Assembly: GCF_000622405.1 (NCBI RefSeq)
Contig: NZ_JASF01000005.1
Span: 1,984,001 to 2,048,000 of the forward strand
Reading direction: 5' to 3'
Source of the DNA: Sulfitobacter donghicola DSW-25 = KCTC 12864 = JCM 14565
GTDB taxonomy: Bacteria; Pseudomonadota; Alphaproteobacteria; Rhodobacterales; Rhodobacteraceae
Length of the DNA: 64,000 nt
In this document: positions 26,658-34,945 of the stretch, in pieces
Numbering within the stretch: the first letter of the stretch is position 1
Layout of the letters: the number at the start of each line of letters is the position of its first letter
Position numbers and translations under genes: made by a program
Notes under the pieces: generated by a model
What the model was told of the DNA's origin: nothing
What the model saw: the letters and a program-made list of their open reading frames with translations, nothing else
The model's database searches: none

Positions 26658-27326
26658 CTATTCAAAATAGGTTGCGTTGCGCCCACCGATCACGATGTCA
26701 AAATCATAAGCTTCCTCAACATCCGCGGCCCCCACATCGCGCGGCCTGCCAATGTTTCGCTCAAAAGAGTCGCCCATCAAAATAGCCATCGGATCACTGG
26801 CGTTGTTCGGCTCATCCGGAAAATACATCTGTGTAATCAGCCGCGATGATCCGCCACTGACCGAGAGGTGGATGTGTTTTGGGCGCCAACGTCCAATGTC
26901 AGGCCGCGCCAGATACGCCCCTGGGCTGATCGCCCAAAAACGGTAGTTGCCATTTTCATCCGTTACCACCCGTCCCATCCCCAAATGGTTTTCATCCAGC
27001 CGGATGTCAGAGAGGTCTTCAATATGGCGGTAGCGGCCATAGTGATTGGCGCTCCATATTTCCAACAAGGCGTGGCGCAGGGGGGCGCCGCTTTGGGTTC
27101 GTACTGTGCCTGTCACTTCGATGGGGACACCATCGGCGCGGGGGCGGTCAGGGGCGGTTCGGGTCATGTCCCATTCATGCGGGTTGGTCGCATAGCGCGC
27201 TGGCACAACGGGAACAAAGCTATCCCGCGCGGTCTGGGGAATCCTGCGCAGGGGCTGGCGCGGGGTGCGTTGATCAGAGGTGTTGTCGGTAGGGCCGATG
27301 CCCAGAATACGTCCTTTGGGGGTCAT
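26658..27326 (-). CDS. Intradiol ring-cleavage dioxygenase, catalytic (beta/PcaH-like) subunit
   Basis: 222 residues. All four non-haem Fe(III) ligands of protocatechuate 3,4-dioxygenase are identifiable: Tyr99 in GRYRH, Tyr138 in GAYLA, and His151/His153 in KHIHLSVSG. It should cleave a catechol between its hydroxyls. It follows the alpha-like subunit by three bases. No other pca gene (pcaB, C, D) is in the window and the pair sits at the end of a homogentisate cluster, so protocatechuate is not certain as the substrate. Confidence 0.85.
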   Translation of the reverse strand: MTPKGRILGIGPTDNTSDQRTPRQPLRRIPQTARDSFVPVVPARYATNPHEWDMTRTAPDRPRADGVPIEVTGTVRTQSGAPLRHALLEIWSANHYGRYRHIEDLSDIRLDENHLGMGRVVTDENGNYRFWAISPGAYLARPDIGRWRPKHIHLSVSGGSSRLITQMYFPDEPNNASDPMAILMGDSFERNIGRPRDVGAADVEEAYDFDIVIGGRNATYFE

Positions 27327-27329
27327 GTC

Positions 27330-27929
27330 TCAGCTCTCCAGATCATCGAAGAAAGGTGTTTCGCCAGCGCCTGCCATGATGATGTCAAAGATATAGACTT
27401 CCTCGCCCTTTGCGGTCCGCCCGTCATGCCGCGAGATGAGTTTTGGCGCATCGTCCCCCACAGACAAAAGGACAGGATCAGAGGCATTCATCGTTTGGTT
27501 TTCGAAAAACATCTGGGTGACGATGCGGCTGATGCCGTCCGAAAAGATTGTGATCGTGATGTTCGGTGCTCGCCCGTCCGCCGCGCCTGGCATGATCGTG
27601 CGGAATTCGTATTCGCCAGATGCCGTTCGTTGGCGGCCGTAGCCGTCGAACCACGGATCAATGTCCTCTTCGCCCATAGTTGCAGGTGTTCGGTAGATGC
27701 CTTTGGCATTGGCCTGCCAAAACTCCAAAATTGCGCCATTCGCCAGATCACCATGGCGATCCAGAACACGGCCCCGCAAGATGATCGGCGTTCCCGAGGC
27801 TTGGCCCACAATGCCAGCGTCAAATCTGGTCAGGTTCTCCAAAGCAGGCATTTGGAAATAGATTGGGAAATAGGGGCCGCAGGTGTCCTCATTAGTCGGA
27901 GGAAGGGAGTTCTTCATTTCCTGTGTCAT
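27330..27929 (-). CDS. Intradiol dioxygenase alpha (PcaG-like) subunit
   Basis: 199 residues, same fold as the partner. The iron-site His pair is replaced (PNITITIFSDG where the beta subunit has KHIH), as expected of the non-catalytic alpha subunit. The N-terminus TNEDTCGPYFPIYFQMP lines the substrate channel in this family. AGGAG precedes the ATG. It probably forms alpha-beta protomers with the next gene. Confidence 0.83.
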   Translation of the reverse strand: MTQEMKNSLPPTNEDTCGPYFPIYFQMPALENLTRFDAGIVGQASGTPIILRGRVLDRHGDLANGAILEFWQANAKGIYRTPATMGEEDIDPWFDGYGRQRTASGEYEFRTIMPGAADGRAPNITITIFSDGISRIVTQMFFENQTMNASDPVLLSVGDDAPKLISRHDGRTAKGEEVYIFDIIMAGAGETPFFDDLES

Positions 27930-27970
27930 TGCGGCTCCTGTTTTGCTTGCTCATCACATCAGCTTTCCGA

Positions 27971-27988
27971 TGTTTTGTATATCAAACA
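27971..27988. promoter_or_regulatory. Palindrome upstream of the intradiol dioxygenase pair
   Basis: Imperfect inverted repeat TGTTTTGTATATCAAACA, 42 bases before the alpha-subunit ATG. It lies in the only gap of more than 100 bases within the leftward aromatic cluster. It may be an operator giving the dioxygenase genes their own control. Confidence 0.4.
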
Positions 27989-28049
27989 GTGTTTTTGCGG
28001 AAGGGGCGTAAGCGTAAGTTCAGAGGTGGCGATCAAAGGGTGGGTTGAA

Positions 28050-28667
28050 TTACCGATCGGGATGCGCGGCCATGAACGCCGGATGTTGCGCACAAGCAGC
28101 CTCAACGCCAATAATCCTCTTGCAAGAGGCATAATCAGCCCCCCAGCGTTTGGCGTTATAAATCTGAGGCATCAGAACGATGTCCGCCAAACTCGGCTGA
28201 TCGCCGCAACAATAGGGCGATTGTTCAAATCCATCGAGAAGCGCCTCAAAGGCGGCCATGCGCGGCGCGATGAAATGGCGCATCCAATTGGTGCGCGCAG
28301 GCTCTTCACCCTTGGTGGCAAAGCTGGCGACGGACAAGTTGCACACGGGGTGCAGATCAACGGCGATTGCATGGGCAAGGGCCTTTTGGCGAGCACGTTC
28401 AAAGGGATCGTTTGGCAGCAGGCCCAAGTTTCGCGTTTGATCGAGGTATTCGAGGATTGCCAAGGACTGCGTTAGGCGGTGACCGTCGATATCCAGCACA
28501 GGCACAAAACCTTGTGGATTGCGCGCTAGGTGTTCCGCCCCTAGGTGGTCTTTTGCCAATAGGTCGACAGTCTCGATCCGATAATCAATGCCCGCCATAT
28601 TCAATGCGATCCGAAGGCGGTAGCTGGCGGATGACTTGGGGTAATCCCACAGAACGACTTCGCTCAT
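28050..28667 (-). CDS. maiA: Maleylacetoacetate isomerase (zeta-class GST)
   Basis: 205 residues. The N-terminal thioredoxin fold carries the zeta-class active site SSASYRLRIAL (usually SSCSWRVRIAL), followed by NPQGFVPVLDIDG. The C-terminal helical domain contains QPSLADIVLMPQIYNAKRWG. It isomerises maleylacetoacetate to fumarylacetoacetate with glutathione, the step between homogentisate dioxygenase and fumarylacetoacetase in the same cluster. Its ATG overlaps the DUF2783 stop. Confidence 0.92.
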   Translation of the reverse strand: MSEVVLWDYPKSSASYRLRIALNMAGIDYRIETVDLLAKDHLGAEHLARNPQGFVPVLDIDGHRLTQSLAILEYLDQTRNLGLLPNDPFERARQKALAHAIAVDLHPVCNLSVASFATKGEEPARTNWMRHFIAPRMAAFEALLDGFEQSPYCCGDQPSLADIVLMPQIYNAKRWGADYASCKRIIGVEAACAQHPAFMAAHPDR

Positions 28668-28843
28668 TTCGCGGCTTCTAGGGCTTGGGAAATTACGTCT
28701 CGATCCCCGATGTGATTGGCCAGCGTGAGGATCAGCCGCGCGTTAAACGCATCGCTTTGCTCTTTGGTCATACCCTCATGGGCGGCAATCAGCTCTTGGT
28801 AAAAGCCGTCAGGGTCGGGGATGTTCGGGGTTAGGTTCAGCAT
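28664..28843 (-). CDS. DUF2783 small protein
   Basis: 59-residue frame starting at the ATG at 28843, two bases after the FAD-hydroxylase stop, and ending in an ATGA overlap with maiA. Sequence features: NIPDPDGFYQELIAAHEGM, then NARLILTLANHIGDRDV. It is soluble and helical by appearance. DUF2783 recurs beside such flavin hydroxylases; a role as accessory subunit is plausible but untested. Confidence 0.85.
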   Translation of the reverse strand: MLNLTPNIPDPDGFYQELIAAHEGMTKEQSDAFNARLILTLANHIGDRDVISQALEAAK

Positions 28844-28845
28844 GA

Positions 28846-30465
28846 TCAGCCCTTTCCGATTGCGGTTTGGATTGCAGCGGCAATTGCGCCTGCGTCAAAG
28901 TTGGCCCAGCGGGCGACCACATGTTGGTCAGGGCGAATGAGGTAAACGGCCTGCGCAGCACCGCCCAAATAGCGTGATTTGAGGGCGCCCGAGGGGCTTG
29001 GGATGTTCAGGGCCTTGGCTGTGATGCCGTGGGCGTCTACATCTGTGGCTGCGCATCCGATTGCCAATACGGTAAATCCTCCGCCAAGATGTTCTAGAAC
29101 AAAACTGTCGCCAAAAGGCGCGTCGGGGCATGTCATGCCGGGTTGAGTGGCTTCAGGCCCGTTCAGGGCGTCCTCTCCAAACAGTGGAAAACCGACATAG
29201 TTACAAGGCACCGACAAGCGGCCAGAGTTTACCAAAGGACGTGCAAAGGCGTGCTTGTTGGCCAGCTCTAGTACCGCGTTGCGGAAGGATTTTGAGACCT
29301 CAGATTTCGGTGTCAGGAAATCGGTCGCGCGGGTTGAGTTGAGGATGTTCTCATCCGCACCATGCTCGCGTTCGGTGGCATAGGTGTCCAGGAGACTATC
29401 GTCAGCCAAACCTTTCAGAACCAAATCCAATTTCCAAGCGAGGTTATCTGTGTCTTGCACGCCTGAGTTCGCGCCGCGCGCCCCAAAGGGGGAAACCTGA
29501 TGCGCGCTATCGCCTGCAAAGATCACATTGCCATGGCGGAACTTTTCCATCCTGCGGCATTGGAAGGTATAGATGGATGTCCACTCCAACTCGTATTGCG
29601 GGACTTCGCCAGCCTGAGAGGCCAGCATCGCGTCGACGCGGGCGCGAATGCGGTCTGGGTCTAGCTCGTGATCGCGGTCAATGTCCCAGCCAAGCTGAAA
29701 GTCGATGCGCCAGATGTCGTCGGGTTGTTTGTGCAGCAGGGCGGATTGGCCGCTGCCCTTGAAGGGGGGCTCGAACCAGAACCAGCGTTCGGTGGGGAAG
29801 TCGGCCTTCATATGGACGTCAGCGATGAGGAAGTTGTCCTCAAACACCCGCCCGTCAAAGGTAAGGCCCATCATGTCGCGGATCGGTGAACGCGCGCCGT
29901 CACAAGCGATGAGATAGTCGGCCTCGATCTGATAAGGGCCGTCAGGTGTGTCAACTGTGAGGGTGCTAAAATCGCCATGGTTCTCAACGGCAGTAACACA
30001 GTTGCGGCCCCGAATTTCGATTGGCGCGCCTTTTGCCTGTGCGTCAGTGATCGCATCAACAAAGTATTTTTCAAAATAGGGCTGCTGAAGGTTGATAAAG
30101 GCGGGGTTGCGGTGGCCGTCTTCTGGCAGAAGATTGAAATCAAACACCTTACGGTCATCATGAAAAACTTTGCCGACGTTCCAGACAACACCTTTGTCCA
30201 CCATCGCCTGACCCGCCCCCATGCGGTTGGCAATGTCTAGGGTGCGTTTGGCAAAACAGATCGCCTTCGATCCAAGGCCCGCGCCGTCATGGTCATCCAG
30301 CACCAGCGCAGGCGTGCCCTTTAGCCCCAGATCAAGCGCCAGCGCGAGGCCAATAGGGCCGCCACCAACAATCACAACGGGATGGCGAACTGCTGCGCCG
30401 TCTTGGGCCTCTACCTTTTTGTAGGGGTAAAGTTTGAAAGCGGTTTGATACCGTGTTGCAACCAT
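28846..30465 (-). CDS. FAD-dependent aromatic ring hydroxylase (PheA/MhpA type)
   Basis: 539 residues from the ATG at 30465 (GGGAG upstream). The FAD fingerprint VIVGGGPIGLALALDLGL lies at ~31-48, the DG motif in ACDGARSPIR, and the GD motif in FAGDSAHQVSPFGARG. This is a group A flavin hydroxylase, probably acting on a phenolic acid with NAD(P)H and O2. Within a homogentisate operon a natural guess is hydroxylation of a 3-hydroxyphenyl acid towards homogentisate, but the family also contains other specificities. The C-terminal ~130 residues form a thioredoxin-like domain as in phenol hydroxylases. Confidence 0.85.
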   Translation of the reverse strand: MVATRYQTAFKLYPYKKVEAQDGAAVRHPVVIVGGGPIGLALALDLGLKGTPALVLDDHDGAGLGSKAICFAKRTLDIANRMGAGQAMVDKGVVWNVGKVFHDDRKVFDFNLLPEDGHRNPAFINLQQPYFEKYFVDAITDAQAKGAPIEIRGRNCVTAVENHGDFSTLTVDTPDGPYQIEADYLIACDGARSPIRDMMGLTFDGRVFEDNFLIADVHMKADFPTERWFWFEPPFKGSGQSALLHKQPDDIWRIDFQLGWDIDRDHELDPDRIRARVDAMLASQAGEVPQYELEWTSIYTFQCRRMEKFRHGNVIFAGDSAHQVSPFGARGANSGVQDTDNLAWKLDLVLKGLADDSLLDTYATEREHGADENILNSTRATDFLTPKSEVSKSFRNAVLELANKHAFARPLVNSGRLSVPCNYVGFPLFGEDALNGPEATQPGMTCPDAPFGDSFVLEHLGGGFTVLAIGCAATDVDAHGITAKALNIPSPSGALKSRYLGGAAQAVYLIRPDQHVVARWANFDAGAIAAAIQTAIGKG

Positions 30466-30533
30466 TGTGTGTCTCCCTTTCTGTGTTGCCTGCGCATCCG
30501 TCAAAATGCGCAGGCATTTCTTGTGTGCGGGCC

Positions 30534-31484
30534 TTAGCCTTGCAGTGCGGCCCACATTTCCAGATCGCGTTCGGCGGTCCAGATGCGGGGGTGGGTGATG
30601 CCGCGTGCTTCGTCATAGGCGCGGGCCACGTTGAACGGCAGGCAGTGTTCATAGATCGCGTAATCTGCGAACTTGGGGTCACATTCTGCGCGCACAGCGT
30701 CCCATGCTTGTTTCAGCGTGCCGCCTTGGGCCGCAACACGAGCAGCTGGGGCGTAAGTGGACTCGACGAAATCCCGTGTGCTTTCAATCGCGCGGTTCAC
30801 GGCCTCTTTGCCGATCAACGCACCACCACGACCCGGCGCGATGGAGTTCACATCATAGGCTTTGATCGCGTCCAATGTGTTGCCCCAATCGGCAAAGTGG
30901 CCATCGCCGCAATAGCAGGCAGAATGGTCTTCGACGATGTCACCTGTGAACATGACGTTTTCGTCTGGCACGTGGATCACGATATCTCCGGCAGTGTGCG
31001 CACGACCAAGGTGCATCAGGTCAACGCGGCGGTTGCCAAGGTGCACGGTCATACGGTCGTTGAACGTGGTGGTCGGAAAGGTGAGGCCTGGAATGCTCTC
31101 GTGGCCCTCAAATAGACGCGGGAAGCGTTGGAATTCGCTGTCCCAATCTTCTTGGCCGCGCTCCATCACCATGCCACGGGCAGCCTCACCCATAATGATT
31201 TGCTCGGCGCCATAGGCCGAAGCACCCAAAACGCGCACAGCGTGATAGTGGGTCAACACAACATGGCTGATCGGCTTGTCCGTCACTTCACGCACTTTTT
31301 CGATGACTTTGTTGGCAAGGCGCGGGGTTGCCTGCGCCTCGACGATCATCACGCTTTCGTCGCCGATGATCACGCCCGAGTTCGGATCGCCCTCGGCGGT
31401 AAACGCCCAGAGGTCGCGGCCGATTTCGTCAAAGGTGATTTTCTTTTCTGTCATGTCCCCTTGGGACGCGAATGCTTTTGCCAT
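30534..31484 (-). CDS. Metallo-beta-lactamase-fold protein with altered metal motif
   Basis: 316 residues from the ATG at 31484 (AGGAG upstream). The MBL motif HxHxDH reads H79-Y-H81-A-V83-R84, so the Asp and second-metal His are missing. The downstream ligands appear in LGRAHTAGDIVIH and MFTGDIVEDHSACYC. It may hold one metal or use other residues. It lies between fumarylacetoacetase and the flavin hydroxylase; thioester, lactone or ester hydrolysis in the pathway are possibilities, none shown. Confidence 0.82.
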   Translation of the reverse strand: MAKAFASQGDMTEKKITFDEIGRDLWAFTAEGDPNSGVIIGDESVMIVEAQATPRLANKVIEKVREVTDKPISHVVLTHYHAVRVLGASAYGAEQIIMGEAARGMVMERGQEDWDSEFQRFPRLFEGHESIPGLTFPTTTFNDRMTVHLGNRRVDLMHLGRAHTAGDIVIHVPDENVMFTGDIVEDHSACYCGDGHFADWGNTLDAIKAYDVNSIAPGRGGALIGKEAVNRAIESTRDFVESTYAPAARVAAQGGTLKQAWDAVRAECDPKFADYAIYEHCLPFNVARAYDEARGITHPRIWTAERDLEMWAALQG

Positions 31485-31548
31485 TTTCGTGGCTCCTATT
31501 GTTGCGCTTGAGGCGTGAAGGCCACAAGCGGCGGATTTCGATGAAATG

Positions 31549-32802
31549 TTAGGGAAGTTTGACAGAGGGCAGGATGGTACCAACACAATCGCCAAATCCG
31601 ATTTGGAACCCGTCACCTTTTGCTGCGCCGCGCAGTGTCATGGTGTCGCCGTCTTCGATAAACGTGCGGGTTTCGCCACCTTCAAGCGTGAAGGGTTCAC
31701 GACCTGCCCATGAAACTTCCATCAACGAGCCGTATTCGGTTTTTGTCGGGCCAGAGATGGTGCCAGAGCCTAGCAGATCACCCGCGTTCATACCGCACCC
31801 ACCGATGGCGTGGTGGCAGAGCTGCTCGGCAGCGGAATAATACATGCGGCTGTAGTTGGTTTTGCTCAGGCTGGTGGTGGTGTCAGAGCCGTTTGGCTTC
31901 ATCAGAACTTCAAGCTCGATATCATACAGCCCGTCGATGGTGCTGTTCAGGTAGGGCAGTAGTTCTTTTTCACGTGGTGGTGTGGCTGTGCGAAACGGTT
32001 CCAGAGCGGCAGATGTCACGATCCAAGGCGAGATGGATGTGCCAAAGGCTTTGCCTTGGAAAGGCCCAAGCGGCTGGTATTCCCAGCCTTGGATGTCACG
32101 TGCGGACCAATCGTTCAGCAGAACGTAGCCAAAGATCATCTTGTCGGCTTCATCAACGGTGATTGGCTGGCCAAATTCGGAAGAGGTGCCAACAATGGCG
32201 CCCATTTCCAGCTCGATATCCAAACGTTTGGAGGGGCCAAAGGATGGCATTTCCGCATCAGGCGCCTTGGACTGGCCCAGTGGGCGGTGAATGTCCGTAC
32301 CAGACACCACAACGGATGACGCGCGCCCGTTGTAACCGATCGGAATGTGCAGCCAGTTTGCGGGCAAATCAGGCGAGCCGCGCAGGATCGCGCCCATGTT
32401 CGCAGCGTGCTGACGTCCCGCATAGAAATCGGTGTATTCCGAAACGACCAGCGGCATTTCTAGGCTGGCATCCGCAAGAGGGACCAACAACGCCTCAACA
32501 GCGGATTGTTCGGACGCGCCTTCCGCGAGAAGCTGTTGCAAACGGGTACGTAGCGTGGCCCATGCTTCGGGGCCCAGTTCCATCAGGTCGTTCCAATAGG
32601 GGACGTCGAAAACAGGTTGATCAGCGATTTCGATCAGGCCTGCTTCTTCGGCGGCGTACATGTCTAGGATCATGTCACCAATCGCAACACCGCAGCGCGG
32701 CTCGACACCATCAATGGCGAAAACGCCGTAGGGTAGGTTGTTGAGCGGGAAAGGGGTGTTTGCGCTGTTTGCGCTTTCCACCCAAGATTTCATCAAAGTC
32801 AT
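31549..32802 (-). CDS. Fumarylacetoacetase
   Basis: 417 residues, usual length for bacterial FAH. The N-terminal SH3-like domain starts after PLNNLPYGVFAIDG. The catalytic domain has DFYAGRQHAANMGAILRG and FGYVLLNDWSARDIQGWEYQ with the metal-binding Asp and Glu residues. It hydrolyses fumarylacetoacetate to fumarate and acetoacetate, the last step of homogentisate breakdown. AAGGA lies seven bases before the ATG. Confidence 0.95.
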   Translation of the reverse strand: MTLMKSWVESANSANTPFPLNNLPYGVFAIDGVEPRCGVAIGDMILDMYAAEEAGLIEIADQPVFDVPYWNDLMELGPEAWATLRTRLQQLLAEGASEQSAVEALLVPLADASLEMPLVVSEYTDFYAGRQHAANMGAILRGSPDLPANWLHIPIGYNGRASSVVVSGTDIHRPLGQSKAPDAEMPSFGPSKRLDIELEMGAIVGTSSEFGQPITVDEADKMIFGYVLLNDWSARDIQGWEYQPLGPFQGKAFGTSISPWIVTSAALEPFRTATPPREKELLPYLNSTIDGLYDIELEVLMKPNGSDTTTSLSKTNYSRMYYSAAEQLCHHAIGGCGMNAGDLLGSGTISGPTKTEYGSLMEVSWAGREPFTLEGGETRTFIEDGDTMTLRGAAKGDGFQIGFGDCVGTILPSVKLP

Positions 32803-32844
32803 TGTTGTTCCTTAAGTCGTGGTGCCCCTGTGTTGCACCGTTAT

Positions 32845-33024
32845 TCAATCGCCGCCACCGCAACCGCCGTCGCTGCCGCCATCGCTGTCGCCGAAATAGC
32901 CTGTGCCGCCGCCAGATTTGGTATTGTGATACCCCCTGCGAAAGCGGGAAGGCTTGTAATAGTCCCAAGCAATCCCGACACCGCAGAAGATGACAAATCC
33001 AATGATGGCCAGCGCTACTTCCAT
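32845..33024 (-). CDS. Small membrane protein with Gly-rich tail inside the homogentisate operon
   Basis: 59 residues. The ATG overlaps the homogentisate dioxygenase TAA by one base (TAATG), which supports expression. One membrane span at ~3-19 (LAIIGFVIFCGVGIAW) is followed by a basic stretch (KPSRFRRGYH) and a Gly/Asp tail ending DGGCGGGD. No family recognised. By the positive-inside rule the tail is probably cytoplasmic. Confidence 0.7.
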   Translation of the reverse strand: MEVALAIIGFVIFCGVGIAWDYYKPSRFRRGYHNTKSGGGTGYFGDSDGGSDGGCGGGD

Positions 33025-34385
33025 TATTTCTTACCCGGAGTGCCGTCGAATTTCTTTTCCAGATCGGTCCAGCAATCGATGTAATCATCCTGCAGTGGCG
33101 CTTGGGTCGCTGCAAATTGGGTCAGATGCTGTGGGAAGCGGGTTTCGAACATGAATGACATGGTGTTTTCCAGCTTCTCCGCCTCTAGGTCGGCGTTGGA
33201 AGCTCCTTCAAAGGCGGTTTTATCTGGCCCGTGCGGGATCATCATGTTGTGCAGGCTCATGCCACCGGGAATGAACCCTTCGGGTTTGGCGTCATAGATG
33301 CCAAAGATATTGCCCATCATCTCGGACATGACGTTTTTGTGGTACCATGGGGGGCGGAAGGTATCTTCGGCCACCATCCAGCGGTCGCGGAACAGAACAA
33401 AGTCGATGTTTGCTGTGCCTTCAACGCCAGAGTCTGCCGTCAGAACGGTAAATATGGATGGATCAGGGTGGTCAAACAGGATCGCGCCAACGGGGCAATA
33501 GGTGCGTAGGTCGTATTTGCAGGGGGCGTAGTTGCCGTGCCATGCGACCACGTCCAGCGGAGAATGCCCGATCTTTGTCTCGTGGAACTGACCTGCCCAT
33601 TTGATCACAACAGTAGACGGCGTTTCGCGGTCTTCGAATGCGGCAACGGGCGTTTTGAAATCACGCGGGTTGGCCATGCAGTTAGCGCCGATAGGGCCAC
33701 GACCAGGCAGGTGGAACTTTTGCCCGTAGTTTTCGCAGACGAAACCGCGCGCCGGCCCTTCCAGAACTTCAACGCGGTAGACGAGGCCACGCGGGATGAT
33801 CGCAATTTCCTGTGGCTCGATGTCGATCACACCCAGCTCGGTTGCGAAACGCAGGCGGCCTTCCTGAGGGACAACCAGCAATTCGGAATCCGCCGAGTAG
33901 AAGTATTCGTCCTTCATAGATTCAGTCACAAGATAGATATGGCTGGCCATGCCAACCTGCGTGTTCACATCACCAGCGGTCGTCATCGTGCGCATCCCCG
34001 TCAGCCATGTCAGCGGCTTTTCGGAATGCGGGACGGGATCCCAGCGGTATTGGCCAAGGGAAATGACATCGGGGTCAACGTGTGGGGCGGATTTCCAGAA
34101 CGGGAGGTCAATTTTTTCGAAACGGTGTGTGTGTTTGACCGATGGGCGAATGCGATAGCACCATGTCCGTTCGTTTTGGTGGCTGGGGGCGGTAAAGGCG
34201 GTGCCGCTCAACTGCTCTCCGTAGAGGCCATAGTTTACCCGTTGGGGAGAGTTCATCCCTTGGGGTAACGCGCCGGGTAGGGCCTCGGTTTCGAAATCAT
34301 TCCCAAAGCCAGGCATATACCCTTCAGTGGTGCCAACAGGTGTGGCGGCAGATTGCAGGCCGTGCGGCGAAAGCTCTTTATTCAT
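33024..34385 (-). CDS. hmgA: Homogentisate 1,2-dioxygenase
   Basis: 453 residues, full length. Fe(II) ligands lie in [18 protein letters not shown] (His and Glu) and in the later His of the C-terminal cupin; N-terminal markers are [19 protein letters not shown] and [16 protein letters not shown]. It opens the homogentisate ring to maleylacetoacetate. First gene of the leftward aromatic operon; AAGGGG precedes the ATG. It faces the MarR-type regulator across a 71-base spacer with palindromes. Confidence 0.96.
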   Translation of the reverse strand: MNKELSPHGLQSAATPVGTTEGYMPGFGNDFETEALPGALPQGMNSPQRVNYGLYGEQLSGTAFTAPSHQNERTWCYRIRPSVKHTHRFEKIDLPFWKSAPHVDPDVISLGQYRWDPVPHSEKPLTWLTGMRTMTTAGDVNTQVGMASHIYLVTESMKDEYFYSADSELLVVPQEGRLRFATELGVIDIEPQEIAIIPRGLVYRVEVLEGPARGFVCENYGQKFHLPGRGPIGANCMANPRDFKTPVAAFEDRETPSTVVIKWAGQFHETKIGHSPLDVVAWHGNYAPCKYDLRTYCPVGAILFDHPDPSIFTVLTADSGVEGTANIDFVLFRDRWMVAEDTFRPPWYHKNVMSEMMGNIFGIYDAKPEGFIPGGMSLHNMMIPHGPDKTAFEGASNADLEAEKLENTMSFMFETRFPQHLTQFAATQAPLQDDYIDCWTDLEKKFDGTPGKK

Positions 34386-34417
34386 GAGAAACCCCTTTTA
34401 CTGTTCGGGCGTGAATA

Positions 34418-34450
34418 TTAGTTTGATTTGTAACTAACAAGCTGTAAGTT
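34418..34450. promoter_or_regulatory. Overlapping palindromes between hmgA and the MarR gene
   Basis: A perfect TTAGTT-N8-AACTAA (34418-34437) shares its right arm with AACTAACA-AGC-TGTAAGTT (34432-34450, one mismatch). The pair ends seven bases before the MarR ATG, so binding would block both divergent genes. Confidence 0.6.
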
Positions 34451-34456
34451 GGCCTG

Positions 34457-34888
34457 ATGTCAGAAAACGAATTCAGCCTAGATCAGTTCCTTCCCTATGC
34501 GCTTAACAAGGCCGCAGAGGCGACAAGTGTTGGTTTTCAAAAGAACTATCGGCAAAAATACGGGATGCTGCGCACCGAATGGCGGGTGCTTTTCCATTTA
34601 GGTAATTACGGCCCGATGACCGCAAAAATGATTTGCGAACGCGCCAGCTTGCACAAAACCAAAGTCAGCCGCGCGGTCTCGGCATTGGAAAAGAAACGGT
34701 ATCTGCTGCGGGAAACACAGCCAGAAGACCGCAGGCTAGAGGTTCTATCGCTGACGAAGTTAGGGGCGGGCGTTTACGCAGACCTTTATCAAGCTGCAAA
34801 AGCCTATGATGCGGCGCTAGAGGCTCATTTGACAGCTGAGGAGCGTGAAGTCCTGAACCGTTGCTTGGAGAAGATCACAAAATTATAG
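34457..34888 (+). CDS. MarR-family regulator of the homogentisate cluster
   Basis: 143 residues with the winged helix at ~35-105: MTAKMICERASLHKTKVSRA as recognition segment and ETQPEDRRLEVLSLTKLG as wing. It is divergent from hmgA across a spacer with palindromes, the usual layout of a self-repressed, ligand-released MarR regulator; homogentisate or a precursor is the likely ligand. The gene ends in a terminator that includes its own stop codon. Confidence 0.88.
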   Translation: MSENEFSLDQFLPYALNKAAEATSVGFQKNYRQKYGMLRTEWRVLFHLGNYGPMTAKMICERASLHKTKVSRAVSALEKKRYLLRETQPEDRRLEVLSLTKLGAGVYADLYQAAKAYDAALEAHLTAEEREVLNRCLEKITKL

Positions 34889-34920
34889 GCAGGCCGCTTT
34901 GCACTGGCCTGCCTATTTTT
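34886..34920 (+). terminator. Rho-independent terminator of the MarR gene
   Basis: Perfect 10-bp stem TAGGCAGGCC/GGCCTGCCTA (34886-34895 with 34906-34915), followed by five Ts. The TAG stop is the first part of the stem. Confidence 0.93.
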
Positions 34921-34945
34921 CGCAACCTTTGGGGCTTGGTATGCC

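Noticed and set aside
26868..28475. 535-codon open frame on the plus strand
   Set aside because: It runs antisense through both intradiol subunits and most of maiA, all with clear family motifs on the other strand; its protein is Cys/Arg/His-rich without domains.
30453..31115. 220-codon plus-strand frame opposite the MBL gene
   Set aside because: Antisense to a protein with recognisable fold and good ribosome site.
33537..34268. 243-codon plus-strand frame opposite homogentisate dioxygenase
   Set aside because: Shadow of a strongly conserved gene; no motif.
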